A stretch of DNA of 64,000 nucleotides from CAVRCA01 sp963719345 (GTDB taxonomy: Bacteria; Pseudomonadota; Alphaproteobacteria; Acetobacterales; Acetobacteraceae): contig CAVRCA010000005.1 in the NCBI GenBank assembly GCA_963719345.1, positions 310,001 to 374,000 on the forward strand. The letters are read 5' to 3'. Of the stretch, positions 51,863 to 60,328 are shown piece by piece; within the stretch, counting starts at the first letter, position 1; each line of letters begins with the position of its first letter. A program made the position numbers and the translations under genes. A model generated the notes under the pieces. That model ran no database searches. It was given only the letters and a program-made list of their open reading frames with translations, and was not told the DNA's origin.

Positions 51863-53584
51863 CTAGGCCAGCGTCAGGCGCCGGCCGGCATACGAATACA
51901 GTGGCCGCCAGAGCAGGCGGTTGAACACCAGCACGAAGCCGGACATCACTGCCACGCCAAGCACGACACGCGCCATATCCCCGGCGTCGGTCGCCTTGGC
52001 GATGTAGCTGCCGAGGCCGTAGGCGGTCAGCTTGGTATCGCCCCAGGAGGCGACCTCGGCGACGATCGCCGCGTTCCACGAGCCACCCGAAGCGGTGATC
52101 GCGCCGGTAATATAGTAGGACGCGATGCCGGGCAGGATCACTCGGCGCCACCACAACAAGCCGCCGATCTGAAAGTTTTTCGCGGCCTCCTGCAGGTCGC
52201 CGGGAAAGGCGGCGGCGCCGGCAATGACGTTGAACAGGATGTACCATTGAGTGCCGAGCACCATCAGCGGCGTCAGCCAGACATTGGCGCTCAGCCTGAA
52301 ATGCACGATGAACAGCACGAACGGCGGGAACAGCAGGTTGGCCGGGAAGGCGGCGAGAAACTGCGCCACCGGCTGCGCTCGCCTCGCCCATTCCGGGCGC
52401 AAGCCCAGCCACACCCCGATCGGCACCCACACGAGGGTGGCCAGGATCATCAAGACCACCACCCGAAGCATGGTCGCGCAGCCCATCTTGAAGACGGTCC
52501 ACAGCTCCGCCCAGGCAATCTCGGTTGCGACGAACTCGATCGCGCGCCATCCGGCCCAGACCACCACAGCGACCAGCAGTGCGATCCAGACCACGTCCAC
52601 GACAAGCGACTTTCGTCCCGACGCGGCGGGCCGGGGGCGCCCAAGCGACAACCGCATCCCGCCGATCGCACCCATGACGTCGCCCACGAAATCGCCCGCC
52701 TGATTGAGCAGCCGGGTGCGGCGGATCAGCTTCAGCACCCACGGATCGTTCGCCGTCGCGCCCGCCGTGACCTCGAAGCGGAATTTTGCGGACCAGGCGA
52801 CCAGCGGGCGAAACAGGAACTGGTCGTACAGCAGAATAATGATCAGCATCGCCATGATGGCGAAGAGTACCGCCCCGATGTCGCGTTGCTCCAGTGCGAG
52901 CGCGACATAGGAGCCGATGCCCGGCAACTTCCACGTGTTGTCGCCGACCGAGATCGCCTCCGACGCAACAACGAAAAACCAGCCGCCCGACATCGACATC
53001 ATGGTGTTCCACACCAAGCCGGGCACCGCGAACGGCACTTCGAGCCGCCAGAAGCGCTGCCAGCCGGTCAGGTGGAAGCTGGTGGATGCCTCCTCGAGGT
53101 CGCGCGGCACGGTCAGCAACGACTGATAGAGGCTGAACGCCATGTTCCAGGCCTGGCTGGTGAAGATGGCAAAGATCGCGGCGAGTTCGAGCCCCAGCAC
53201 GCGCCCAGGGAACAGGCTCATGAAGAATACGACGGTAAAGGTGAGGAAGCCGAGGATCGGCACCGATTGCAGGATGTCGAGCAGCGGGATGAGCACCACC
53301 CCGGCGCGCCGGCTCTTGGCGGCGGCGGTGGCGAAAGTAAAGGTGAACAGCAGCGAGGCCGCCAGGGCGGCGAACATCCGCATGGTGGTCCGAACGGCGT
53401 ATTCCGGCAGGTAGGCCGGATCGAGATGCACCGCCACCGCCTCGGGGGCGGTGAGTGGGGCGAAGGTGCCGCGCGCCACCTGCGCCACTCCGACGAGCGC
53501 GCCGAACACGACGAGGATGGCCGCGAGGTCCCACAGGTTGGGCAGCCGGCGGCCAATGGTCAGGGCCGAGGGAGCGATCGCCAT
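51863..53584 (-). CDS. ABC transporter permease, two-domain fused type
   Basis: 573 residues carrying two permease domains in tandem. The first (about 20-250) has the EAA-like loop EEASTSFHLTGWQRFWRLEVPFAVPGLVWN; the second (about 330-560) has LQEAAKNFQIGGLLWWRRVILPGIASYYITG (both given as cues). Each is the binding-protein-dependent transport fold, and together they replace a homodimer. It is 76 bases upstream of the ATPase gene. No binding protein is present. ATG 53584 is the start. Such pairs have unknown substrates; metals or organic anions are possible. Confidence 0.87.
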   Translation of the reverse strand: MAIAPSALTIGRRLPNLWDLAAILVVFGALVGVAQVARGTFAPLTAPEAVAVHLDPAYLPEYAVRTTMRMFAALAASLLFTFTFATAAAKSRRAGVVLIPLLDILQSVPILGFLTFTVVFFMSLFPGRVLGLELAAIFAIFTSQAWNMAFSLYQSLLTVPRDLEEASTSFHLTGWQRFWRLEVPFAVPGLVWNTMMSMSGGWFFVVASEAISVGDNTWKLPGIGSYVALALEQRDIGAVLFAIMAMLIIILLYDQFLFRPLVAWSAKFRFEVTAGATANDPWVLKLIRRTRLLNQAGDFVGDVMGAIGGMRLSLGRPRPAASGRKSLVVDVVWIALLVAVVVWAGWRAIEFVATEIAWAELWTVFKMGCATMLRVVVLMILATLVWVPIGVWLGLRPEWARRAQPVAQFLAAFPANLLFPPFVLFIVHFRLSANVWLTPLMVLGTQWYILFNVIAGAAAFPGDLQEAAKNFQIGGLLWWRRVILPGIASYYITGAITASGGSWNAAIVAEVASWGDTKLTAYGLGSYIAKATDAGDMARVVLGVAVMSGFVLVFNRLLWRPLYSYAGRRLTLA

Positions 53585-53700
53585 GGTTGGAACTCACCCC
53601 CGGGCAGTGTCCGATGCGCGGAAGCGCACGGCGAGATAGCCCGCGCGCGTTGGCTTGTCACCAGCACGCCTGATGGCAGTTCGGTGGCAGTCGCCTGCGG

Positions 53701-54144
53701 TCAGGACGCGCCCGTGCTGCCGAAGCCGCCGGCGCCGCGCGGGCTGTCGTCCAGGGTTTCGACTTCCTCCCACTCGCCGCGCGTCACCGGGCAGAGGACC
53801 GCCTGCGCGATGCGCATCCCGCGCTCGACGGTGAACGGCGTGTCGCCGGCATTGAGCAAAATCACCTGGATTTCGCCGCGGTAGTCCTCGTCAACAGTTC
53901 CGGGGCTGTTCGGCAACACGATGCCGTGCCGGAGGGCGAGGCCCGAGCGCGGCCGGATCTGCAACTCGTGGGCCGCCGGCAGCGCCACCGCAAGCCCGGT
54001 CGGGATCAGCGCACGTCCCGCCGGCGGAATCGTCACCGCTTCGGCGACGGCGGCCATCAGGTCCATTCCCGCCGCTCCTGCGGTGGCGTAGGCCGGCAGC
54101 TTCAGCCCCTCCCCGTGCGGCAGGCGGCGAACGCGAATTTTCAT
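53701..54144 (-). CDS. dut: Deoxyuridine 5'-triphosphate nucleotidohydrolase
   Basis: Hydrolyses dUTP to dUMP, keeping uracil out of DNA. 147 residues with the five trimeric-dUTPase motifs: AGAAGMDLMA, PRSGLALRHGI, LPNSPGTVDEDYRGEI (catalytic aspartate region), RIAQAVLCPV and the C-terminal GAGGFGSTG. It is the usual alphaproteobacterial coaBC-dut neighbour, 14 bases after coaBC. Confidence 0.96.
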   Translation of the reverse strand: MKIRVRRLPHGEGLKLPAYATAGAAGMDLMAAVAEAVTIPPAGRALIPTGLAVALPAAHELQIRPRSGLALRHGIVLPNSPGTVDEDYRGEIQVILLNAGDTPFTVERGMRIAQAVLCPVTRGEWEEVETLDDSPRGAGGFGSTGAS

Positions 54145-54158
54145 CGGGCGCCTTGTCC

Positions 54159-54200
54159 TTACCCAATCCTCTTCCCCGAGGGGAGAGGGCCGGGATGAAA
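54159..54200. repeat. Palindromic repeat at the coaBC 3' end
   Basis: CCTCTTCCCC at about 54169-54178 and GGGGAGAGGG at 54180-54189 form an inverted repeat that runs through the final codons of coaBC. The plus-strand reading NPLPRGER and the minus-strand GPLPSGKRIG are familiar by-products of such dispersed repeats. It may double as a terminator ahead of dut. Confidence 0.5.
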
Positions 54201-55418
54201 GGCGGCCAACGCCTCCGCAATGCGCAACGCCAGGCGCTGCGCCACCGCCTCCTTGGCCAGCCGGGGCCAGGTCTCGACGCCCTCTCCGGTAATGAGTTGC
54301 ACCGCGTTCTCCGCCCCGCCCATGATGCCGGTCGCCGGCGAGACGTCGTTGGCGACGATCCAGTCGCAGCCCTTCCGTTCCCGTTTGGCGATCGCGTGGG
54401 CGACGACGTCATCGGTCTCGGCGGCGAACCCGATCACCAGGCGCGGACGGTCCGGGCCGGCCTGGGCGACGGTGGCGAGGATGTCGGGATTGGCGACCAG
54501 GCGGAGCGGCGGTGCGTCGCCCCCGGGCCCTTTCTTGATCTTGTGTTCCGTCGCGTTCGCCACCCGCCAATCGGCGACGGCGGCGGCAAACACCGCGACG
54601 TCGGCGGGCAAGGCGATGCGGCAGGCGGCCAGCATCTGCTCCGCCGTCTCGACGCGCTGCACCGTGACCCCGGGCGGGTCCGGCAAGCCGACCGGGCCGC
54701 TGACCAGGGTGACGCGTGCGCCGAGGCCGGCCAGCGCCGCGGCGATGGCGTTGCCCTGGCGGCCGCTGCTCCGGTTGGCGATGTAGCGCACCGGGTCGAT
54801 CGGCTCGTGCGTCGGCCCGCTGGTCACCAGCGCGTGCCGCCCGGCGAGCGGCCGGTCGGTGCCAACGGCGAGCAAGCGCACGATGGCGGCCAGGATCGCC
54901 GGCGGCTCCGCGAGGCGCCCCGGACCGAACTCATGGCACGCCATGGCGCCCTCATCGGGGCCGACGACGCGGACGCCCCGCTCGGTCAACGTGCGCATGT
55001 TGGCCAGGGTCGCTGGATGCAACCACATCCGCACGTTCATCGCCGGCGCGACCAGCACCGGCTTGTCGGTGGCCAGCAACACGGTGGAGGCGAGGTCGCC
55101 GCACAGCCCGGCCGCCATCTTGGCCAGGAGGTCGGCCGAGGCCGGGGCCACCACGACGAGGTCGGCGCTGCGGGAAAGCTGGATGTGCCCCATCTCGCTC
55201 TCGTCGGTCAGCGAGAACAGGTCGGTGTAGACCTTGCTCTCGCTCAAGGGCCTGAAGCGAAAGCGGGGTGACGAACTCCGCGCCGCCCGGGTAAGCACGC
55301 AAGTGACGCCGCACTCGCTCCGCCGTAGCAGCCGGATGAGTTCGAGAGCTTTGAAAGCCGCGATGCCGCCGCTGACAATCAGCAGAACGCGCTTGCCTGC
55401 AAGGCTCACAACCGCCAT
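54159..55418 (-). CDS. coaBC: Phosphopantothenoylcysteine decarboxylase/synthetase CoaBC
   Basis: Bifunctional coenzyme A enzyme. 419 residues. The decarboxylase half has VLLIVSGGIAAFKALEL and VAPAMNVRMWLHPAT; the synthetase half has ALVTSGPTHEPIDPVRYIANRSSGRQG, AAVADWRV and KIKKGPG. Residues 47-58 (55280-55245) are out of frame: the protein reads RSSSPRFRFRPL where the other frame gives the family-typical EFVTPLSLQAL. Two compensating one-base indels therefore restore the frame. The last residues HPGPLPSGKRIG appear to be encoded by a palindromic repeat. The start overlaps the ubiE 3' end by 13 bases. Confidence 0.92.
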   Translation of the reverse strand: MAVVSLAGKRVLLIVSGGIAAFKALELIRLLRRSECGVTCVLTRAARSSSPRFRFRPLSESKVYTDLFSLTDESEMGHIQLSRSADLVVVAPASADLLAKMAAGLCGDLASTVLLATDKPVLVAPAMNVRMWLHPATLANMRTLTERGVRVVGPDEGAMACHEFGPGRLAEPPAILAAIVRLLAVGTDRPLAGRHALVTSGPTHEPIDPVRYIANRSSGRQGNAIAAALAGLGARVTLVSGPVGLPDPPGVTVQRVETAEQMLAACRIALPADVAVFAAAVADWRVANATEHKIKKGPGGDAPPLRLVANPDILATVAQAGPDRPRLVIGFAAETDDVVAHAIAKRERKGCDWIVANDVSPATGIMGGAENAVQLITGEGVETWPRLAKEAVAQRLALRIAEALAAFHPGPLPSGKRIG

Positions 55419-56170
55419 CCCGAGTGGATGGCGGCAATGCCGCCCGAGAGGTTGCGAACCGCAACGCGGGCAAGACCGGCGGCGCGGAACATGGCGGCGA
55501 GCGCTTCCTGGTCAGGAAATGTGCGGATGCTCTCGGCCAGATACCGGTAGCTCGCCTCATCCCCGGCGACGAAGCGCCCGAGCCGCGGCAGCACCTCGAA
55601 CGACCACGCATCGTAGGCGGGCGCGAGTGCCGCCACCTGCACTTGGCTGAACTCCAGGCAAAAGAAGCGACCTCCCGGCCGGAGCACCCGCCGCGCCTCG
55701 GCCAGCACGGCCGCCTTGTCGGTGCAGTTGCGCAGCCCGAACGCGATGGAGACGGTGTCCACCGCGCGGTCGGGCAACGGCAGCCGCTCGGCGTCTGCGA
55801 CGAGCAAAGAGAGATTGGCGACCAACCCCCGTTCCAGTCCGCGGTCGCGCCCGACCGCGAGCATCGCAGCGTTGATGTCCGAGAGGATCGCCGGGCCGCC
55901 GCCCTGATCCAGCCAGCCAAAGGTGATGTCGCCGGTGCCGCCGGCCAGGTCGAGCAGGGTCCGGCCCGGTCGTGGGTCGAGGGCGCGAACGAACACCCGC
56001 TTCCACGCCCGATGGATGCCGAGCGACATCAGGTCGTTCATCAGGTCGTAGCGCCCGGCCACGCGATCGAACACTGCCCGCACCATCGGCTTCTTCGCCT
56101 CGCGCGGGACACGGCGGAAGCCGAAATCGGTTTCCGGCGACGCCGTGGAGTGGGCGGGGTTGTCGGTCAT
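55406..56170 (-). CDS. ubiE: Ubiquinone/menaquinone biosynthesis C-methyltransferase UbiE
   Basis: C-methyltransferase of quinone synthesis. 254 residues. FGFRRVPREAKKPMVRAVFDRVAGRYDLMNDLMSLGIHRAWKR is the N-terminal signature (cue only), LLDLAGGTGDITF the SAM motif, and IAFGLRNCTDKAAVLAEARRVLRPGGRFFCLEFS the core. NLSGGIAAIHSGWRL is the usual end. ATG 56170 is chosen over an ATG at 56182. It is divergent from mutM, with only 30 bases between, and overlaps coaBC by 13. The ubiB gene, often between ubiE and coaBC, is absent here. Confidence 0.94.
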   Translation of the reverse strand: MTDNPAHSTASPETDFGFRRVPREAKKPMVRAVFDRVAGRYDLMNDLMSLGIHRAWKRVFVRALDPRPGRTLLDLAGGTGDITFGWLDQGGGPAILSDINAAMLAVGRDRGLERGLVANLSLLVADAERLPLPDRAVDTVSIAFGLRNCTDKAAVLAEARRVLRPGGRFFCLEFSQVQVAALAPAYDAWSFEVLPRLGRFVAGDEASYRYLAESIRTFPDQEALAAMFRAAGLARVAVRNLSGGIAAIHSGWRL

Positions 56171-56200
56171 GCTCCGCACCATATAGCGTGTCCGGCACCC

Positions 56201-57044
56201 ATGCCGGAACTCCCCGAGGTCGAGACCGTGATGCGTGCCTTGCGCACCCGCCTCGAAGGCCGGGTCATCGTGCGGGCGCAGGTAAACCGCGGCGGACCTG
56301 CGGTGGCCGATCCCGCCTGGCCTGGAACGCCGGCTCACCGGCGCCCGCGTCGAGAGTTCCGCCGTCGCGCCAAATACATCCTGATGCGGCTGGCGGGCGG
56401 CGACAGCCTGCTGCTGCACCTCGGCATGTCCGGGCGCGTCGTGCTCGCGCCGATCGGCTCGAACGCTCCGCCGCCGCCGCACGAACACCTCGCGCTGCAG
56501 ACCGACGATGGCTGGCGGCTCGGCTTCGTGGATCCGCGCCGGTTCGGCTCGCTCGACCTGGTGCCACGGCGCGACGAGGATACGCATCGCTGCTGAGCGG
56601 GCTTGGGCCGGAGCCGCTTGCCGACGGATTTCACCGCTCCTCGCCTTGCCGGCCGCGCTGGCCGGCAAGCGGACGCCGATCAAATCCGCGCTGCTCGATC
56701 AGGGCGTCGTGGCCGGGCTCGGCAACATCTATGTCTGCGAGGCGCTGTTCCGCGCCGGGATCAGTCCGGTGCGTTCGGCGCATACGGTCCGCGGCGTCCG
56801 TGCGGCGCGGCTCGTTCCGGCGATCAGGAGACCTTGACGGAGGCGATCGCGGCGGGTGGATCAAGCCTGCGCGACTACGTGCAGCCCGGCGGCGAGCTCG
56901 GCTATTTCCAGCACGCCTGGAAGGTCTATGGCCGGGACGGCGAGCCGTGCGAGCGATGTCCCGGGCCGCCGGCCTGCCGCCGGCATCCGGCGCATCGTGC
57001 AATCCGGCCGCAGCACGTTTTGTTGCCCGCGCACCCAGCGCTAG
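56201..57044 (+). pseudogene. mutM: Formamidopyrimidine-DNA glycosylase MutM, multiply frameshifted
   Basis: DNA-repair glycosylase for 8-oxoguanine, broken. It starts MPELPEVETVMRALR, the family start with P2 and E3, but then the homologous reading jumps frame about six times: near 56293, 56373, 56590, 56630, 56828 and 56980. Recognised pieces are LRWPIPPGLERRLTGARVES, RRAKYILMRLAGGDSLLLHLGMSGR, DPRRFGSLDLVPRRDEDTH, GKRTPIKSALLDQGVVAGLG with NIYVCEALFRAGISP, ETLTEAIAAGGSSLRDYV and GIRRIVQSGRSTFCCP. The last zinc-finger cysteine appears as threonine (CCPRTQR). It is flanked by intact ubiE and the enoyl-CoA hydratase gene. Confidence 0.85.
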
Positions 57045-57078
57045 ACTGTCCGCAAATCTTGATTCCGGGAGATCCGCG

Positions 57079-57912
57079 ATGGCTACCGCCAGCTTCGAGA
57101 CCATTCTCGTCGAGACGCACGGGTCGGTGGGGCTCATCCGGCTCAATCGGCCGAAGGCGCTCAACGCGCTGTGCGACCAGCTGATGGAGGAGCTTGGGGC
57201 GCAGTTGCTCGCCTTCGACGCCGACCCGGCAATCGGCGCGATCGTGCTGACCGGCTCGGACAAGGCGTTCGCCGCCGGCGCAGACATCAAGGAGATGCAG
57301 AGCCGGACCTATCCCGCCGTTTTCCAGGACGACTTCATCGGCAATCGTTGGGAGGCGGTGCTGCGGATCAGGAAGCCGGTGATCGCGGCGGTGGCGGGCT
57401 TCGCGCTCGGCGGCGGCTGTGAACTCGCGATGATGTGCGACCTCATCGTGGCGGCGGAAACGGCGAAGTTTGGGCAGCCGGAGATCAACCTCGGCGTGAT
57501 CCCAGGCGCCGGCGGCACGCAGCGCCTGACCCGGGCGGTGGGGAAATCCAAGGCGATGGACATGATCCTGACGGCGCGGATGATGGACGCCGCCGAGGCC
57601 GAGCGGAACAACCTGGTGTCGCGCATCGTCCCGGCCGACCAGCTCGTCCCCGAGGCGCTCAAGATCGGCGAACGGATCGCCGCCCAGTCGCCTGTCGCCG
57701 TTGCCATGGCCAAGCAGGCGGTGAACCGCGCTTTTGAGACCACCCTCGTCGAGGGGGTGCGCTACGAGCGGGCGCTGTTCCTCTCGCTGTTCGGCACCCC
57801 TGGGCAGCGCGAGGGCATGACGGCGTTCATCGAGAAGCGCAAACCCAACTTCTCCCCGCTTGAGCCTTGCGGTTGCGGAATAGGGAAGGCAATGCGCTCT
57901 TCGGTTCCTTGA
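57079..57912 (+). CDS. Enoyl-CoA hydratase/isomerase (crotonase) family
   Basis: Hydrates trans-2-enoyl-CoA in fatty-acid oxidation. 277 residues. The crotonase signature IAAVAGFALGGGCELAMMCDLIVAAETAKFGQPEINLGVIPGAGGTQRL (cue only) includes the catalytic pair E115 and E135, matching mitochondrial ECHS1-type hydratases. The C-terminus runs about 19 residues past the usual KRKPNF end (PLEPCGCGIGKAMRSSVP); a lost stop or an indel may explain this. GGGAGATCCGCG before ATG 57079 is a ribosome site. Confidence 0.9.
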   Translation: MATASFETILVETHGSVGLIRLNRPKALNALCDQLMEELGAQLLAFDADPAIGAIVLTGSDKAFAAGADIKEMQSRTYPAVFQDDFIGNRWEAVLRIRKPVIAAVAGFALGGGCELAMMCDLIVAAETAKFGQPEINLGVIPGAGGTQRLTRAVGKSKAMDMILTARMMDAAEAERNNLVSRIVPADQLVPEALKIGERIAAQSPVAVAMAKQAVNRAFETTLVEGVRYERALFLSLFGTPGQREGMTAFIEKRKPNFSPLEPCGCGIGKAMRSSVP

Positions 57913-58012
57913 CTCACCCTCGGACGCTGCCTAGAACACGTCCCTCGCCGGGCCGGGGGGGCCGGGGACGCCGCCGATTTCATCGACCGATCACGGAAGC
58001 TAACGAAAGCTC

Positions 58013-58285
58013 ATGGCCAATACCGCCTCGGCGCGAAAGCGCATTCGTCAAATCAAACGCCGCACTGAGCGCAATCAGGCGCGCAAGTCGCGTATGCGGA
58101 CTTTCATCAAGAAGGTGGAAACCGCCGTCGCCGGCGGCGGTAAGGCGGCTGCCCAGGAAGCCCTGAAGGCCGCGCAGCCGGAGCTGCAGCGCGCGGTCGG
58201 AAAGGGCGTGGTGCATCGCAACACGGCGGCCCGAAAGCTGTCGCGCCTTTCGGCGCGGGTCAAGGCGCTGTCCTCGGCAGCCTGA
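58013..58285 (+). CDS. rpsT: 30S ribosomal protein S20
   Basis: 90 residues, basic, binding 16S rRNA in the small subunit. ANTASARKRIRQIKRRTERNQARKSRMRTFIKKVE is the usual N-terminus (cue only), with KGVVHRNTAARKLSRLSARVKAL near the end. It is the normal first gene before dnaA in Alphaproteobacteria. ATG 58013 has GGAAGC upstream with a longer spacer. Confidence 0.97.
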   Translation: MANTASARKRIRQIKRRTERNQARKSRMRTFIKKVETAVAGGGKAAAQEALKAAQPELQRAVGKGVVHRNTAARKLSRLSARVKALSSAA

Positions 58286-58296
58286 CGCCAATTCGA

Positions 58297-58315
58297 GGGC
58301 CGCAAACCGTGGCCC
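58297..58315 (+). terminator. Possible terminator hairpin after rpsT
   Basis: GGGCC at 58297-58301 pairs with GGCCC at 58311-58315, 12 bases after the rpsT stop. No U-run follows, so this is weak. Confidence 0.3.
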
Positions 58316-58532
58316 GGTCGAGTGGTGCGGTGCGGGATTAATACTCAGAAGTAACATGGTTACTCTCCGCCTGCGGCGATGAGACAGATGCGTTTCGATC
58401 ATAAGAATCCTAAATGGTGATGACGATTTATTGTCGTCCATTGACCTGTATCACCTGGAGAAGTTGGGCAATTTAGTTCCGTTGTACTTCCAGTGCTTAC
58501 AGGTCAGATTTCGATTGCTTGTGGGCTGAAGT

Positions 58533-58561
58533 TTGACATAATCATTACTGACTTGTTAACC
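58533..58561 (+). promoter_or_regulatory. Putative sigma-70 promoter for dnaA
   Basis: TTGACA at 58533-58538, a 17-base spacer, then TTAACC at 58556-58561. The -35 is perfect and the -10 weak. It lies about 125 bases before the dnaA start. Confidence 0.4.
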
Positions 58562-58687
58562 GGGCCGGCATCACTGGGATGGGGAAGTGATCGCGCGAGT
58601 TCGCGGCAGCCTGCGTCCCGGGTCCGCTCAGGGTTCGCACTCAGGTTTTGCACTCAGAATGAACGAACATGGTCGTCGACGGTCTTG

Positions 58688-60190
58688 ATGTCGGCGGAGG
58701 GGCGGGTGTCGGTGACGGCAGACAGCAGCTATACGGAGCGGGGAGCGCCGTCGCCAGTCGGCCCGGCCCCTGACCGCGACGTGCGGTTAGCAGATCAGTG
58801 GGCGCGCGTCTGCACCCGCCTGCAGGGTGAGGTGGGAGAGGTCGAGTATCGCACTCTTCTGCGCCAAATGACCCTGGGGAGTCTCGACGGCGACGAGGTG
58901 ACCGTCCACTTGCCTACACGCTTCCTGCGGGACTGGGTGCGCGGCCATTATGGGGATCGGCTGAATGTCCTCTGGCAGGCCGAAAGCCGGGACGTCCGCC
59001 GCGTGGATTTCCGCGTCCTGAGCGGTCGGCCTGATTTCGCCTCGGCGGAGCCGGCGACTGGCGGCGCGCTGGTCCAGGAGATACGGCCCGCTCCAGCCGC
59101 AAGCCGCCCAGGGCCGGTGCGGACCGAGGAGCGGGCCGACGGCCGGCCCGAGGTAGCGGCGCCGCTGGAGCCGCGCTTCACCTTCGACAGTTTCGTGGTC
59201 GGCAAGCCGAACGAGTTCGCGCACGCCTGCGCCCGCCGGGTCGCCGAGCATCCGGCCAGCCAGGGGTTCAATCCGCTGTTCCTGTATGGCGGCGTGGGCC
59301 TCGGCAAGACGCACCTGATGCACGCGATCGCCTGGGAACTGGTGCATCACGGCCAGGCCGCGCCGGCGCCGGCGTCGGTCGCCTACATGTCGGCCGAAAA
59401 ATTCATGTACCGGTTCATCGCCGCCATCCGCAGCCAGTCCACCATGGAGTTCAAGGAGCAGCTGCGCAGCGTCGACGTGCTGATGATCGACGACCTGCAG
59501 TTCCTGATCGGCAAGGACAACACCCAGGAAGAATTCTTCCACACGTTCAACGCCCTGGTTGATGCCGGCAAGCAGATCGTCATCTCCGCCGACAAATCGC
59601 CCTCCGACCTGTCCGGTCTAGAGGATCGGCTGCGCACCCGCCTCGGCTGCGGCATGGTAGCCGACCTGCACGCCACCACGTTCGAGCTGCGTATCTCCAT
59701 TCTGGAGGCCAAGGCGTCCAAGGCGGGCGTCGCCGTGCCGCCCAAAGTGCTGGAGTTTCTTGCCCACAAGATCACCACCAACGTCCGCGAGCTCGAAGGG
59801 GCGCTCAACCGGCTGGTCGCGCACGCCAAGCTGTTCGGCCGCCCGGTGACGCTCGAGAGCACGCAGGAAGTGCTGCACGACATTCTCAAGGCGCACGACC
59901 GGCGCGTCACGATCGAGGAGATCCAGCGCCGCGTGGCCGAGCACTGGAACATCCGTCTGACCGACATGTCCTCGGCCCGGCGGGCCCGGGCGGTCGCCCG
60001 GCCGCGGCAAGTCGCGATGTACCTGGCCAAGCAGCTCACCAGCCGCAGTCTGCCGGAAATCGGCCGCAAGTTCGGCAACCGCGATCATACGACGGTGATG
60101 CACGCCGTCGCCCGCGTGAGCGAACTCATGGAGCGCGACACGGCGTTCGGCGAGGATGTCGAGCTGCTGCGACGCATGCTCGAATCCTGA
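58688..60190 (+). CDS. dnaA: Chromosomal replication initiator DnaA
   Basis: AAA+ initiator that binds DnaA boxes and opens the origin. 500 residues from ATG 58688. Domain I is at about 30-105 (WARVCTRLQGEVGEVEYRTLL), then a linker. Domain III has Walker A GGVGLGKTHLMHAI and Walker B DVLMIDDLQFLIGKD. Domain IV ends in GRKFGNRDHTTVMHAVARV, the DNA-binding helix. Other starts are GTG 58706 or 58712; a GGAGGGG just before them favours 58712 in spacing. Upstream residues of the longer open frame have no family match. Confidence 0.94.
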   Translation: MSAEGRVSVTADSSYTERGAPSPVGPAPDRDVRLADQWARVCTRLQGEVGEVEYRTLLRQMTLGSLDGDEVTVHLPTRFLRDWVRGHYGDRLNVLWQAESRDVRRVDFRVLSGRPDFASAEPATGGALVQEIRPAPAASRPGPVRTEERADGRPEVAAPLEPRFTFDSFVVGKPNEFAHACARRVAEHPASQGFNPLFLYGGVGLGKTHLMHAIAWELVHHGQAAPAPASVAYMSAEKFMYRFIAAIRSQSTMEFKEQLRSVDVLMIDDLQFLIGKDNTQEEFFHTFNALVDAGKQIVISADKSPSDLSGLEDRLRTRLGCGMVADLHATTFELRISILEAKASKAGVAVPPKVLEFLAHKITTNVRELEGALNRLVAHAKLFGRPVTLESTQEVLHDILKAHDRRVTIEEIQRRVAEHWNIRLTDMSSARRARAVARPRQVAMYLAKQLTSRSLPEIGRKFGNRDHTTVMHAVARVSELMERDTAFGEDVELLRRMLES

Positions 60191-60328
60191 TCGCCTGAAC
60201 CTGCAACACGGCGCTGCGCGCGGCGCTTTGCTGCCCAGTGGGCTGTTGCTAGAGTGGTGGACCGCGAGTCGCGCCAGGGCGTCAGGCCGGCCGAGCCGCG
60301 TCGGCAGGCCGCCACGAGGATACACGCC

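Larger units (their letters stand above)
58286..58687. other. Intergenic region upstream of dnaA
   Basis: About 400 bases, poorer in G+C than the neighbours, with no convincing gene. It holds the perfect palindrome AGTAAC-ATG-GTTACT at 58350-58364 and a shorter inverted repeat (GACGATTTATTGTCGTC, about 58422-58438). I looked for DnaA boxes of the TTATCCACA type and found none convincing, so I do not call an origin, although the gene order is origin-like. Confidence 0.5.

Noticed and set aside
51858..53597. A second long minus-strand frame beside the fused permease
   Set aside because: It is one frame off the permease, Arg/Pro-rich and not membrane-like.
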